Shown: positions 21,974-33,884, counted from the first letter of the stretch. The stretch is 64,000 nt of DNA from Brachionus manjavacas (GCA_019054805.1 JAHQIY010000012.1:620001-684000); one strand, 5' to 3'. Made by a program: numbers and translations. The notes: generated from the letters alone by a model not told the origin.

Positions 21974-22035
21974 TTTATTCTGAAAGAGCTCTAGCTCGGT
22001 ACAGAAAACAAATAAATAAATAAAATAATATTCTA
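21895..22035 (+). repeat. LINE-alpha 3' tail
   Basis: Alpha 3' UTR end with stem-loop at 21980-22004 (GAGCTCTAGCTC core) followed by AAATAAATAAATAAAAT. It lies 440 bp upstream of the metalloprotease gene. Confidence 0.8.
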
Positions 22036-22476
22036 GGTAGAATAAAAGTAACCTTTTCAGACCCAAAAAAATATTTAAGGTAGAGGAAAAAGGACGGCAC
22101 CCGAAATCTCACATAAATTTAAAATTTTTTTACATGTAATCCACATTATATCTAAGTTAGATCTATTATGAGATCTTAATGAGAACGAGACCTGGGCGAG
22201 CTAAATGGATAAAAATTCACTTTATGACTGATGAACTGGAGCGACAAATTCAGTTAATACTTTTAGATTTTTTACTATTCTAAAAAAGCACTTTAAAAGG
22301 AATATTTTTTTTATATTTTGAAAACTTAAAATAAACTTAAAATTTAGGAAATTAGAGATATAAGTTAAAAATTAACTAGAAATCAATATAAGTTAATAAT
22401 TAAATTTCCATGGTTTTGAAAATAAATTTGCTATCAATCTTTCAAAATATGATTATTCTTCCTTTGTTGATGTAGA
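22036..22476. other. 5' flank of the metalloprotease gene
   Basis: AT-rich DNA without another gene. It must hold the promoter, but no clear TATA or initiator could be singled out. Confidence 0.4.
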
Positions 22477-24666
22477 ATGGTGACAAAAGTGCTTTTTTTA
22501 TTTCTAACAGTAATAAAATATTCACTATCAATTGATGTCAAGACATTTGGCTCTCACAATGCAAATGACAAAGATCGCATTCACAACTTTGTCATAACCA
22601 ACTTAAAATACTCACCATTGCCGGACATTTTCCCTCTCTATTTCCTTCTCCAATTTAGCACCTTCAACCGCTCATACTCCATTCTTTTCTCTCATGTAAC
22701 CAACCCCAAATCCCACTTTACACAATATCAGAGCTTTTCACGCACTTACAAAAGCGTTGTGGCAAACGTGACCAAGGCTGACGGCACCAAATCGACCAGC
22801 TCTGTGTACAATGCAGACTGTGTTCTCATCCTCAACGCCCAGACCTTCCACCAACTCAGCACTCACTCATCAGTGGACCGAGCCCAGCCCGACCAACTAT
22901 TCTACCTAAGTGTTCACATAAGAAAAAAAAAATCCAACTCCAGCAAAGAACTTTGGATCAAAGTGGACTTGGAGAGTGCAGATGGCATTTATGCGGCTCT
23001 CAGAGTCCGCATCCACTCAGACCCCTCGCACAGATCCAAACGCCAGGCCAAAATTCAACTCACTGTCGAATCTGGGGTGGTCGTCAATTACCAAGTCTAT
23101 CAGGTCTACAAAAAATTGCTAAATACCAGCAACAAAGCTTACATAAAAATGTTTCTCGACCTTTACTTTGTTCAGGTAATAGATCGGGTTGACAAAATTT
23201 GGAGAGAAGCAATAAACGACTTCTTTGAGATTAGAGTCGAGTTTGTTGAGCTTGTAATCGATTACGATCTAATCGATTACAACCAAAAAGATAGGAATCA
23301 TTTTATGCTAAACATGACTCAAGTTCTATCAAAGAGAAAAGACTTGGACTTTAAAAAATTTGATCATATATTTTTAATACATGATTCTGAACAAGGACAG
23401 GATGGAAATGCCATAGGTCTGGCATATGCAGGACGTATTTGTCATTTTTTAAAAGCAAGCGGCATTTTGTATCCCAAACAGCATTTTATTGAGGTGGTCA
23501 TGGCCCACGAGCTTGGTCACAACCTCGGCTCACTTCATGACTCAGTCGACGAAACAATTATAAATAAAAAAGTGATCAATTGCTTCAAGGAGATTAAGCT
23601 GATGTATCCAAGCGCGGTCACTGACGACTCTTCATTTCAAGTATCAAAATGTACCATAGACTACATACGCAAGCAATTGTTTTATAACTCTCGTTTGCAT
23701 CACGCCTACAAATGTTTGGTGGAAAAAAATTCCGACCAAGGCAAACATGTATATTTGAAGCCGGCCAAAACTTATTTGCCAGGATATTTTTTTTCTCTCA
23801 CAGAACAGTGCAAGTATTTGATGAACAACTCTGGTTCATTCTACTGCAATGGTCAGCTTCTGTCTTGTTCATCTCTGTACTGTTACAATGAGGCTTCGGC
23901 TAGATGTGAGAATGTGCGTACGTGGGCGCAGGATGGAACTGTGTGTGGCTTCGATAAAATGTGCTACAGAGCAAAATGTGTAAGCGAAGAGAGGAAACGG
24001 GTCGTGGGGACTGTTGATATAGCAGTGGCCAAAATGCGACACTATTGCCCTGGCGGAACTTCGCAGCAAAGCTTTGTCTTCAAAAGGAAGTTTACTGAGG
24101 CTAATTTTGTGTTCACCAAGTCTTGTAATGTGTATCTGAATGAAAAATTTCCGCACATGAACCAGGCGGAAAAAAAGGCACTGTCAGCAGTTTGCTGCGA
24201 GGAGTTCATCAAGTTTTCTAGTTATAAGTGTGATGGCAAGGAAGGAAATTGCAATAGAAACATCTGTGAGACACAGCCGTGTTTTAACAATGGAAAGTGT
24301 GTAAAAGTTAAGCTGAATGGAAAGGATAAATTCAGCTTTAAGTGTGCTTGTACCAAGGGATTTAGCGGTCCACTGTGTTTGACTGTTGATCCATGCTACT
24401 TTAAGCCGTGTGCTTACAATGAGAGGTGCAATACCTTTGGAAATGATGGCTACTATGTTTGCATGTGTAATCCGGACAAAAAGAATCATTCTAAATGCGA
24501 AGATATTTTGGTGTATGACCAAGGAATGTTTCACTTTGCATTGGGGGTCAGAGTCCAAAAAATTCTTATGTTAGTCACAAAAAGTACTCTCATTGTGGTT
24601 TTATCTAATTTTCTAGTTATCAATATATTTTTTATTTCAAAGAATCTGAAACGAGCAACATTTTAA
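22477..24666 (+). CDS. ADAM-type zinc metalloprotease with EGF modules
   Basis: A 729-residue intronless frame. ATG 22477 begins a hydrophobic signal peptide (about 1-18). A prodomain follows to a furin-type site RSKR at 186-189. The reprolysin catalytic domain has the zinc site HELGHNLGSLHD starting at His344, fitting HExxHxxGxxHD, with the active Glu at 345. The Met-turn candidate is LMYPSAV with Met376. A Cys-rich region (about 435-510) carries WAQDGTVCG and CYRAKCV, like the ADAM and ADAMTS Cys-rich domains. Two EGF-like modules (about 590-635 and 637-680) precede a hydrophobic C-terminal segment (about 693-722) that could be a membrane anchor. It would shed or cleave extracellular proteins. 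No disintegrin loop is obvious. GC content within the gene is clearly higher than the flanks, and the lack of introns contrasts with the opsin. It could be an old retrocopy or simply a constrained single-exon gene. Confidence 0.9.
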   Translation: MVTKVLFLFLTVIKYSLSIDVKTFGSHNANDKDRIHNFVITNLKYSPLPDIFPLYFLLQFSTFNRSYSILFSHVTNPKSHFTQYQSFSRTYKSVVANVTKADGTKSTSSVYNADCVLILNAQTFHQLSTHSSVDRAQPDQLFYLSVHIRKKKSNSSKELWIKVDLESADGIYAALRVRIHSDPSHRSKRQAKIQLTVESGVVVNYQVYQVYKKLLNTSNKAYIKMFLDLYFVQVIDRVDKIWREAINDFFEIRVEFVELVIDYDLIDYNQKDRNHFMLNMTQVLSKRKDLDFKKFDHIFLIHDSEQGQDGNAIGLAYAGRICHFLKASGILYPKQHFIEVVMAHELGHNLGSLHDSVDETIINKKVINCFKEIKLMYPSAVTDDSSFQVSKCTIDYIRKQLFYNSRLHHAYKCLVEKNSDQGKHVYLKPAKTYLPGYFFSLTEQCKYLMNNSGSFYCNGQLLSCSSLYCYNEASARCENVRTWAQDGTVCGFDKMCYRAKCVSEERKRVVGTVDIAVAKMRHYCPGGTSQQSFVFKRKFTEANFVFTKSCNVYLNEKFPHMNQAEKKALSAVCCEEFIKFSSYKCDGKEGNCNRNICETQPCFNNGKCVKVKLNGKDKFSFKCACTKGFSGPLCLTVDPCYFKPCAYNERCNTFGNDGYYVCMCNPDKKNHSKCEDILVYDQGMFHFALGVRVQKILMLVTKSTLIVVLSNFLVINIFFISKNLKRATF

Positions 24667-25436
24667 TTATTATTAAAATTTTTATTATTTAATTATTATT
24701 TTTATTAAAATTCTTAGACGAATTTTTATTTTAAAGTAAACAAAAATTTGTCTCTTTGTCTATTTTGATTTATGCATTTATTTTTGACTCATTCAAAAAT
24801 TTAAAACATGGAAATGTAATTTTGAAGCTTCTTTACAATAATTAAATTATGACATTTTCAATAGGATAATGTTGAATTAACTATCAAAAAAAGGTAAAAA
24901 TATTTTAATTTTCTGCAAAAAGTAAATAATTTTAAGAACTGGCGCTTAGAGACTAAACTGAATAAAATAAATCAATACGCTTTAAAAATATTTCAGATCT
25001 TAACAAATAGAAATTACTATGATCATAAAAAACTGCATTTTTTTTTACAAGGAAGATGTAAAATTTATTTTAAGAACAAGAATATTGTTTAAAAAATTAG
25101 TTGATTTGAATTTAGACTCCGTCCAGATAAAATATGTGGACGTAGCCAATTCTTACAACACATATACAGTTCTTCACAAAATTTTAAGACACATGAATTT
25201 TTTCATTTGAATAAAAAATCAAACGTAAAAAAAAAAAAATTGATTTAATTTTAATGTTTTATTTACAAAATTATTGTATTGGCTATCAATTAAAAAAAAA
25301 TAAAAAAAAAATAAAAAAAAGTTATCATCTATAACACGAAATATTTACAATTTAACTTTGACAGGTGAAAAAACTATTTTCGGAGCTTGTACAAAAAATA
25401 TAAGACACTTCTAAATTTAATACTTAAACACATTCA
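24667..25436. other. Metalloprotease 3' flank
   Basis: AT-rich with several AATTAAA/ATTAAA signals. A 63-codon frame at 25019-25210 has no recognisable family and no supporting features. Confidence 0.4.
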
Positions 25437-25590
25437 TACTGGCATAGTCTCGACTAATTTTACACACAAATGAACCCCTATTTCATTCCAATACTTATCC
25501 ACAAGGCGATTCAACTCGGCTAAATTGGGTATGGTATGGCTAGATAATTGCCATGACGGTATAAGTCGATTTTCAAGAACGTCAAGGTAA
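25437..25590 (-). pseudogene. Tc1/mariner transposase C-terminal relic
   Basis: On the minus strand a short frame reads NLAELNRLVDKYWNEIGVHL then LVETMP. It matches the usual end of Tc1-type transposases (EL...W..I....LV.SMP). The DDE core and inverted repeats are absent; the 5' side is replaced by LINE-beta. Confidence 0.55.
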
Positions 25591-25599
25591 GAATGTTAA

Positions 25600-28475
25600 T
25601 TCATTCGATTGCTATACATCTTATTTTCAGTGCTTACTCGTCTTACTTTCATTTTGGTCCTTCTATTAATTATATTTTTGGTCCTCCTTCTACTATTAGG
25701 TGACTTCAATGCAGATCCTTTCAGGCTCACTTGTCAAAAATCCTCAAATATAAATAAGTTAGATACTCTACTATACAATTTTATAAATGATAATGACCTT
25801 GTCTTACTGGACTCATTAAACACACAATTTACTCCGTATACTTATACAAAGCATAAAAAAAATTCCCTCCCATATTATGCTAACCTTGATCATATTTTAG
25901 TCTCAGATCATGGGAATATCTTAAAATCTATTCAATGTAACATTATAAATGACTTGGGAAATCTTAGTGATCACCTTGCCCTTATTTTGGATGTTACTTA
26001 TGAAAATCTCCATTGTGAGATTGAATCTCTCTATCTTAAGCCTCAAATCCAACCAAGACTAAATCTTGAAATAGCTGAAGTTTTTGAATTCTATAATAAT
26101 AATTTATCTTATCACTTTCAAAATTCTTGTCTCGATTACGCAGATCCCTCGAAACCTATTTTTAATGCACAAGAACATGTTGATCTCTTTTATAAATCAA
26201 TATGTGACTCAATCTCTAAAGCCTCAAATGAAGCATTAAACTATCAAAATATTTACTTTTCCTCCAATTTAGCTAAGAAGCCAAAGAAAAACAATTGGTT
26301 CAATAAGGAACTAAAATTGATAAAAGATAAGTTAATTGACATCAATCAAAAAATAAAAACGGATCCCTCCTTTGAACCTAAAAGAAGACAATTAAAGAAA
26401 GAATTTAGAAGAGCTCAACGACAACAAATTTATCTAAATGAATTAAAAGAGCAAGCAAAAATAGAAAGTCTTTTCTCTTTAAAAGATAGGAATAGATTTT
26501 GGAAAAGACTAGCACAGTCTAAAAATAAAAGAAATGTTAGAAAAGAAATAACTGTCCCACCAGATAAACTCTTTTCTCATTTCCTAAATTTATTCAAAGA
26601 GGATGAATCCTCTCTCTCAAGTGATCAGCTAAATATTAAAAAACATGTGAATGAAACATTTGTGAACTACACTCGTCCTGATACTCTACCTTTTTTTGAG
26701 CTGTCTCAACTAAAGAAAATAATATCAGAATTTGATAACTCAAAAGTAACTGGTTTTGACAAAATCTCCTATAACCTGTTAAAAAATGTAAATTTTGTTG
26801 GCTTTTATGAAATTCTACTTGAATTCTTCAACCAACTTCTACTATTCAATAAGATCCCAAAAAATCTTAATACTTCAAAAATTAATCCTATTCTAAAAGA
26901 CAATTTAAAAACAGCTATGATCTAAACAATATAAGACCTATTTCTATTTCAAACTGCTTTGCTCAAATCCTAGAAAAACTTATTCTAATTAACTCCCTGA
27001 TCTTTACAAAGTTAGTAATAACCAATTTGGTTTTAAGAAAAAACCTCATGTAACCATGCCATTTTTGTATTAAAAGAAACAACTCTTAACTACATCAATA
27101 AAGGCTCTGGATGTAGGATAGCATCTTTAGATGCAGAAAAGGCCTTTGACAAAATATAGCGTGATGGCTTATTCTATAAACTATTAAAGAGACTGCATAC
27201 TTCCTACTGGGTATTGCTTAGGATTTATTATAACTCAGCACTAGCTGTTTTATCTCTTCCAAATAATCTAACAACTAAACCCTTTAAAATTGAAACTGGT
27301 GTAAAACAAGGAGCTATTTTATCTTCTTTTCTTTTCAACATATATATTGATTATCTTATAATAGAATGCCTTAACAATGAGCTTGGAGCTCTTTATAAAA
27401 ATCTTAATGTTTCTATCATTGTCTACGCAGATGATATAATCTTATTAAGCCCAGTTGACTCCCATCTACAAATGCTTTTGGATATTTGTGGATCTTATGG
27501 GAATAAATGGAGAATAAAATTTAACCCTAATAAAACAAAAGTTGTTAACTTTGGCACTCAATTATTTAAGTCGGTATTTCACCTTAATGGATCCGAACTT
27601 GAAGAAGCAAATCAGTTAAAATACTTAGGATTCATTATAGATTCTAATCTTGACCTTAACACACAGGCAGTTATAAATTTTAAAAAAGTTCAGAGCAGCT
27701 TTTTTGGAATTTCATATCTTCTGCCTAAAAATAGTCCTACCTCTTCACCTAAATTCAAATCTTTTATATACAAAACATTTTGCTTATCTAAATTCACATA
27801 TGGTCTTGAGGCTCTTACTCTTAATTCGACCACAAAGGATTCAATAAATAAATTACAAAACAACTTAATTAGACAAATGTTTGGTTTAAAAGCCTACTGT
27901 CACATGTCACGAGTCTTAAAAGTACTAAAATTATTCAACTTTGATGAACTTTATCTATTTTCAAAACTAACTTTTATTGATACAATTAAATATAATTATC
28001 TATCATCACAATTTTTAAAATATATGCTAAGTGACCCCCCTCTAATAAATCTTTTTCCTCCGACTTAGTACTTATTTCCAAGTACTTTAAAATTGAAACC
28101 TCAAAATTTCAGTAAATATAAACCAACTTAAAGAAAATCTTAAGATTAATCTGATTTCTAATGATGGTATATCTGATTCAATTTGGTTATGTCTTTGCAA
28201 TTTAAAATTAAAACATTACAGAACTCTCCTAAATGAGCTAATTCAAAATAAAAGAAATTCATGAATTTTGGTCCGAATTATCTTGCTTTCTAACTTTCAT
28301 CCCTTTTTCTATTTTCGAACTAATGTTCCTTTTTTATTTTTGTAATTTTATTTTTAGATAATAATTTTTCATTTTTTAAAAAAACACAAAAAAAAAAAAA
28401 AAAAATTTTATCTTTATTTTCTTTTACTTCTCCTTAAAGGAGGTTAATTCAATTCAATAAATAAATAAATATCTT
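25600..28475 (+). mobile_element. LINE-beta, 5'-truncated copy
   Basis: Begins within the endonuclease domain and ends with a palindrome CTCCTTAAAGGAG (about 28431-28443), then TTAATTCAATTC and an AATAAATAAATAAAT tail. No target duplication was identified. The single reading frame is interrupted by a frameshift near 26905 and by several stops, so the copy is dead. Confidence 0.8.
25690..28068 (+). pseudogene. LINE-beta ORF2 (endonuclease and RT), broken
   Basis: Part 1 (to 26925) holds the endonuclease blocks LGDFNADP and NLSDHLALILDV, the basic linker (KKEFRRAQRQQIYLNELKE) and the start of RT (SKVTGFDKISYNLLK). Near 26905 the frame shifts to YDLNNIRPISISNCFAQILE. Further on, ASLDAEKAFDKI is followed by TAG where Trp is expected (27158). 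Part 2 (27214-28068) has IETGVKQGAILSSFLFNIYI, the catalytic IVYADDIILLS, KFNPNKTKV and LKYLGFIIDSNLD. The KQG and YADD variants set it apart from LINE-alpha; a Nimb/RTEX-like clade is a guess. Confidence 0.82.
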
Positions 28476-29179
28476 CATTTCCTCAAGCTCTTGAAATGAA
28501 AATTTTGGATAATAAATTCTGTCCAATTCAACAAATTTTATATGTTTACCCATCAGTTGCATTTCAAGCTGATCGTTCAAAATGAATGTTATTACCCTGA
28601 GCTTATCTTACTAGTATTCCAGTAGAAGGTCGGTTGGTTGGTTTAATTTTTTTAATTTTTATGAATTTAAAAAAGACAAATTTTTTTCGACTTACGTAGA
28701 AAAATTGTAAATTTAAAATACAGATAGCATGTTGTTACTCTTAAGAAATGGACGTAATGCACTTAAGTCTTGAACTAAACTTAATACTGGTCGAGGATAA
28801 AAAAAAAAAGTGAACTTCAAGTTTTGATATTTTATTTCAAATCCTTTGACTCATAACTAATTTTATATAAAATAAAATTATTTTCAACAAAAATAAATTA
28901 AAATAATCAGAAACTAATTAAATTCAACTTGTAATAAAATTTCTTCGTAAAAAATGTAATTTTTATTTTTCAAAAAAAAATAATCAGTCTCGAAAGAAAG
29001 TAATTATTTTCGAGGCGAAGGTTATTAACAGCCTATTTTTTTGTTTTAATAAAGGCCCTGAAGAGCAAAAGAACTTTCCTGAATTTCTGGTAAATATATT
29101 TACTGAAAATCAAGGGCCTATTTAAATGACTAGAAAAATATAAGAAAAATGTGTTAATCGGCATAGTTAATTAGTTTTA
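28476..29179. other. Intergenic, nothing recognised
   Basis: AT-rich sequence between two LINE fragments; no open frame, repeat end or RNA gene identified. Confidence 0.45.
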
Positions 29180-29912
29180 CGAGAGAGCGATGTTACAGAA
29201 AGACCTGGATGCGGTATGGCAATGAAAAGAGATTTAGCAAATGGGAATGTGTGTTGATAAATGTTAAGTAATGCATTTTGGCAGACTAAATGCAAAGCAT
29301 AAATATACACAAAATAGCAACTTATATGTTATACTAGCGACCACAGAGTGAGAGATTTGGAGTTCAAGTATGAAAAGGGATGTGAACGCGTTAGAAAAGG
29401 TGCAAGAAAGGGCAACAAAAATCTTTATGTCTCCAAGAAACATGTCGTATGAAATGAAGTTGAAGAAATTAGGATTGACAAAGCTGAATGAAAGATGAAT
29501 AAGAGGGGACTTGATTGAAAGGTACAAATTAGTGAATGGAATAGAGCAGGTAGGCCTGGTCAAGAATCTAGTGAATAAATCAGAAAACAAGGGTCGAATC
29601 GGGACGCTAAGAGGAAATAGCATCAGAGTCCAGAGAGAAAGTTTTCTAGCTCAAATTAGAAACGATTGCGCAGTTGCAGTAAGCGCCAGACAAGTATTTT
29701 CTCAAACAGAGTAGTTCCGCATTGGAATAAGTTGTCAGAAAATGTGGTAAAATCTAAGTCAACCGCTAATTTTAAAATGGATTTAGATAAGTTCAATGGA
29801 ATCGGCTGCTACAGCTCTACACGGCCAATCAATAATAACGTCACTGGGGAAATTTTTACTGATAAATCACCTATGATCAGTTATATAGAAATAAAAAATT
29901 TATTAGTTTTTA
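29180..29912 (+). pseudogene. LINE-epsilon (Rex/CR1-like) RT C-terminus
   Basis: The frames read LQKDLDAVWQW, KC-VMHFGRLNAKHKY, VNALEKVQERATKIFMSP, IRGDLIERYKLVNGIEQ, TLRGNSIRVQ, FSNRVVPHWNKLSENVV and KSTANFKMDLDKF in order. This is the classic post-catalytic C-terminus of Rex/CR1-type LINEs. At least four frameshifts or stops occur (for example TGA after LNER). The stretch is richer in GC than its flanks, as at 19946-21080. Confidence 0.8.
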
Positions 29913-30490
29913 AAGCTCGCTAAATAAAAAAAAATGATTTTAATATTATCCTGGGTTTCTAATAAAACTTACTGATTTTGAAAAAATCGAGAAATTAAAT
30001 TGGTTCAATTTTTTGTGTTTGAATTACAAAATGTATCCAATGTTGAAAAAACATAAAAAAATGCGAATTATTTTTTCAGTCTTAAATAAAAAAATAATTT
30101 TAATATTTTTTTTGAGTATTTAATATTGCAAGCATTTTTATGTTTGAAATTAAACTCTTTATTGAAAAAGAATGAGATCAATTTTTATTTTAAAATCTGA
30201 AAAAAATATTGAAAATTCTTTTTCAATTTTTAAATAATTTATTTAATTATTTTTTCCCGAGCAAATGCTCATTCACACTAGAAACAAATAAAAAAACTAA
30301 AAATATAGTCATATATTATAAAATTAAATAAATAAAAAGAATAAAAATGAGCATTAAAAAGAAAAAAAAATATATAAATAATTCATTTTGATTAAACTTT
30401 CAATCAATAAAAAACTGGATCTAGTCGGTTAGTTGAACCATAGTTCATTTATCATCCGAAATATTTTGTTCTCAGGTTTTGTGAACTATT

Positions 30491-33061
30491 CCCGAGATTA
30501 AAATTACGCAATATTATGCGTAAAAACGAGTGTAGAAATGAGTAAATTAAAGCATAAAATGGCGTTTTTAACTAACTTTCGGTGTCATAGGATCTTTCAT
30601 TTAGACGCATTTAAGCACACTGCATCAAAATGCATAAAAACGTCTCATTTTTTACTTGAAATAAACTAATAAATACTCGTTATATCGAGATTATAAAAAA
30701 ATATTATTTTGCATTTTAATAAAAGATCAATAAAAAAGGTAAGAATGTAACTATGTTTGCGAATTTATTATTAAAAATAAAATAATAAATACTAAATAAT
30801 AAAAATTAAATAAATAAATAGATTATGAAAACAAAATACAGCAAGAGATATTTTTTTTTAATTAAAAGTTGAATTAATTAATTAATGTCAAGTTAAACAA
30901 AAATAAAAAACTGGTGATTATAAATTGGTTACCCTAGAAAAATTAAAGTCAGATTAACAAAAAAATTCACAAAACTATTAACAAATTGAACGATTCTTGA
31001 TATCATACTGACTTCCATTGTAATGCTTTTTTTAGTGATGTTGTTAAATATTTTTGTTTATTTGTTTCAGCTGGCTAATCGTAGGGCGGCCAGTTAGGTA
31101 GCTTTTAGATTTCCACCTTTGTTGCCGAGAAATTTAACTGTCAAAATCCATGTTTTATCAGCTTTCTCACTATCTTATTTATTCGTTAGATTACGTTTTG
31201 TTTTGGTTTCAAGATTGATCTAATAAAAAAAATTCAAATAAAAGTTGAATTGTGGAAAAGTGTAAATGCTAAAAAAATGAATATTGACATGTCGCTATCG
31301 AATTATATGAAAATTTAACGGTCATTTTCGACTTTAAATTTTATGTTAGTTGATTGATTAATGTTATAAAAAGGGAATGTTAGTTTTAATTGGTAGCTTA
31401 ACATGTCAATACATGAGAAGTTTTAATCATTAAATCAAATACGATTTAACTTATATCAACTATCAAGGGTTGTCTTTTTAATTGGATGTATCAGCATGCT
31501 CAATAAAAACTTTAATTCAATTATTTTTCCATTCATGAAGAACTTTTAACATCCTACAGTTAATTATAATAAATTAAAAACGCTTAAAGAAATCAACTCT
31601 AACCGGATACCTCCACTAAGTATTTTTTTGCCAGTAAAATACCAAATCATCATGTGGCCATGCAGTTTTTATGTTGAAAGAACTGTCACTCTACAACAAA
31701 CGACATAAAAGAAAAAAATATATATGCTCAATCGATGCCAGTAAAGCCTTTGATAAGGTCATTAGGAACAATCTTTGAGGTAAAATGGTGCTCAAAGTGG
31801 AACCTTATATTTTAAGAACTCTGATTACATACTACTCAGTTTCAAAGATCGTAATTGTAATCAACGACAAGACTACAAGCCTGATTAAAACAACAAGGGG
31901 TGTCAAGCAAGGGGTTCCCTAGAGCCCATCATTGTTTTCAATCTGTGTTGATGATCTGGGAGATGATTTAGACAAAGATGAAAGTGGAATCAAAATTGGA
32001 GAACTAAAGATGAATAATATCTTCAATGCCGATGATGTAATCCTAATTGTAAATAGCATTGATGAGCTTAATCGATTGCTTCAAATAACTGAGAGTTTGT
32101 AGGAGAGATGGTAGAGACTTTGAAATCAAGTTCAACCCAAATAAAACCAGCTACATGATCCTCTTCGACACAAAAAGTATTGACGGAAGCTTAATCACCT
32201 TTCAAGACCAAATGATAAAAAAAGTTGTACTTATGAAGTACTTAGGGATACGGATTGATGAGAAACTATCAAGTCTAATACAATTCAGAAGAAGGTCTAA
32301 ACTTTGTAATTTAGCCTTTCAAAAGATGAAACAGTGCGGTATTATATGTACAGCAATGACCACTGAAGTAAAACTGTGTTTCTATAAAACATATATCAGA
32401 CCCATCCCTCAATATGGAATGGAAAATATGGTATTAAACAATGAGCAGTGTAGGTTAATCCAAACATTAGAGTCACGACTCATAAAAGCAATGTTTATGG
32501 TCTCATATAATATGACTCGCAGCAACAAATTGTTACTCGCATGTAATATTGATAATGTAATCAACACACGTATGAAAATCAAAATTAACTTTGGTAAACG
32601 ATTGGTAAGTCTCCAAAGCTCAAGAAAACTAAAACAATTGATTTTTTTTGAAAAAACAATCATGTCAAAATATTAATCAATAATCAATCTTTCATTATTT
32701 TTTACTGAAAAATATTGAGCTCTCATTTTAGTGCGTAAAAACACATAACTCCACTTTTCTCTCAAAAACAAAGAGGAGGACGATGCGTTAATACACAAAT
32801 AATTTTTAAATCTAATAATTTAATTTTTAAAAATATTTTTTATGTTTTCAAAAATAATAAGATATTTTAAATTTCGTGTGAAATCAACTTTTTTGATTAT
32901 TTATTTATATTTTGAACTTTTGCCTTTTAATTTTATAAAATCTTAAAAACACGTTAAAAACGCTGTTTTGTTAAAGATTATTACGCGTTTATGCATAAAA
33001 ACAGGCGTTTATTTGTTGATGCGTTTTTTTGCGTGAAATTTTGCGTTATTTAAATCCCGGG
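30491..33061. mobile_element. Unclassified DNA element with CCCGRGATT termini
   Basis: Left end CCCGAGATTAAAATTACGCA and the inverse of the right end, CCCGGGATTTAAATAACGCA, are inverted repeats of about 40 bp. Subterminal GCGTAAAAACG/GCATAAAAACG motifs recur on both sides (30519-30650 and 32730-33045). No clear target duplication (flanks TATT and TTGT). It contains a gamma-LINE RT relic but no transposase, so it is non-autonomous. Confidence 0.55.
31600..32675 (+). pseudogene. LINE-gamma reverse transcriptase relic
   Basis: RT blocks in order: SNHHVAMQF, CSIDASKAFDKV, TTRGVKQGVP, SPSLFSICVDDL, FNADDVILIV, DFEIKFNPNKTS and LMKYLGIRIDEKL. The C-terminal LCFYKTYIRP, LESRLIKAMF and KLLLACNIDNV follow. 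The stretch 32155-32676 is open; upstream has stops (for example TAG after GVP). The catalytic box is ADDV. It is related to the minus-strand relic at 9480-10330. Confidence 0.78.
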
Positions 33062-33219
33062 TTGTTTCACCCAATTTTTTTGTTCAAAATAGAATTAGAC
33101 GAAAGATTTTTAGATTATGCGAACAAATTGAATAAAGCTCAAAATTTAATAGAATGCCTTATTCTCGAAACTGATATAAAAATTATTCAATTTTTTTTAA
33201 AGTTTTTTTTTTTGGAGGA

Positions 33220-33425
33220 GCTTTAGAAATAGCATTTGCTATGATCTGGTTGACTTAGTATCACTCTTTCCATAATCCCAAATACCTAAACGCGCCATCT
33301 TCTTAAATCTCTGCCTTTCAGTATAAATAATAAAATATTAAAGAAAATTAAAATTAATTTTAATATTAATTTTTCACCCTTCAAGTTTTTGACTTTGGGG
33401 AACATAGCTTCATTTATTTCGCAAA
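33220..33425 (-). pseudogene. Possible Merlin transposase relic
   Basis: Minus-strand pieces EINEAMFPKVKNLKGEK and, after an AT-rich gap, LKGRDLRRWRV then VFGIMER and SKCYF parallel EIDESLYARVKFHKGKD, VWVFGLVER and SKCFM of the Merlin transposase at 17497. The first catalytic Asp would be Asn. It is short and heavily decayed, so chance similarity is not excluded. Confidence 0.4.
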
Positions 33426-33884
33426 ATTTAAATTTTTTATGTAATTATTTTTTCTATCTTATTTTTTATCATTCCATTAGCTTTTTTAAATTAGGTGAAC
33501 TAATTGTTCATAAAACCTGAGAACATGAATCGTTCCAGTAACAGGTGAACCATAGTTTACCTAACGATCAAATGACACACGGAAAACTTTGTTTTCTTCT
33601 TATAAAATTTTGACATAAGTGATAATTTACTTTCGTTTGGTGCATTTTAACAAAAACTTAATTTATGAAAAAAGAAAACAGAGAGGAGTAAGTTTTTTAA
33701 ACTATTAATATTATCTTTAAGGATCATCATATAACAACCCAAAGTCAAATAAGTTTTTAAAGTTTGCAAAACTAACTTTAAATTATTTTTTTTTTGAAAC
33801 TGAAAAAAATATTTGAAACATTGCTCTTTTTCAATATTATTTCAACTTTGGATACATTTTGTAATCCAAAAAATTAAACCAATT

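Larger units (their letters stand above)
29998..33884. repeat. Concentric inverted-repeat block
   Basis: Three pairs of inverted segments share one centre: 29998-30046 with 33841-33884 (ACAAAATGTATCCAA core), 30428-30488 with 33493-33565 (TTCTCAGGTTTT core), and 30491-30530 with 33021-33061. Spacing between the second and third pairs differs: adjacent on the left, about 430 bp apart on the right. The right arm therefore holds an extra insertion. A separate LINE-like palindrome GAGCAAATGCTC lies at 30258-30269 beside a TTTAATTATTT tail. Confidence 0.5.

Noticed and set aside
22477-24666. Venom-type metalloprotease toxin
   Set aside because: The protease fold is shared with venom enzymes, but the EGF modules and possible membrane anchor point to an ordinary ADAM-like cell-surface enzyme; nothing specific to a toxin is seen.
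25019-25210. 63-codon plus-strand frame downstream of the metalloprotease
   Set aside because: No motif, no homologue recognised, expected by chance in AT-rich DNA of this length.
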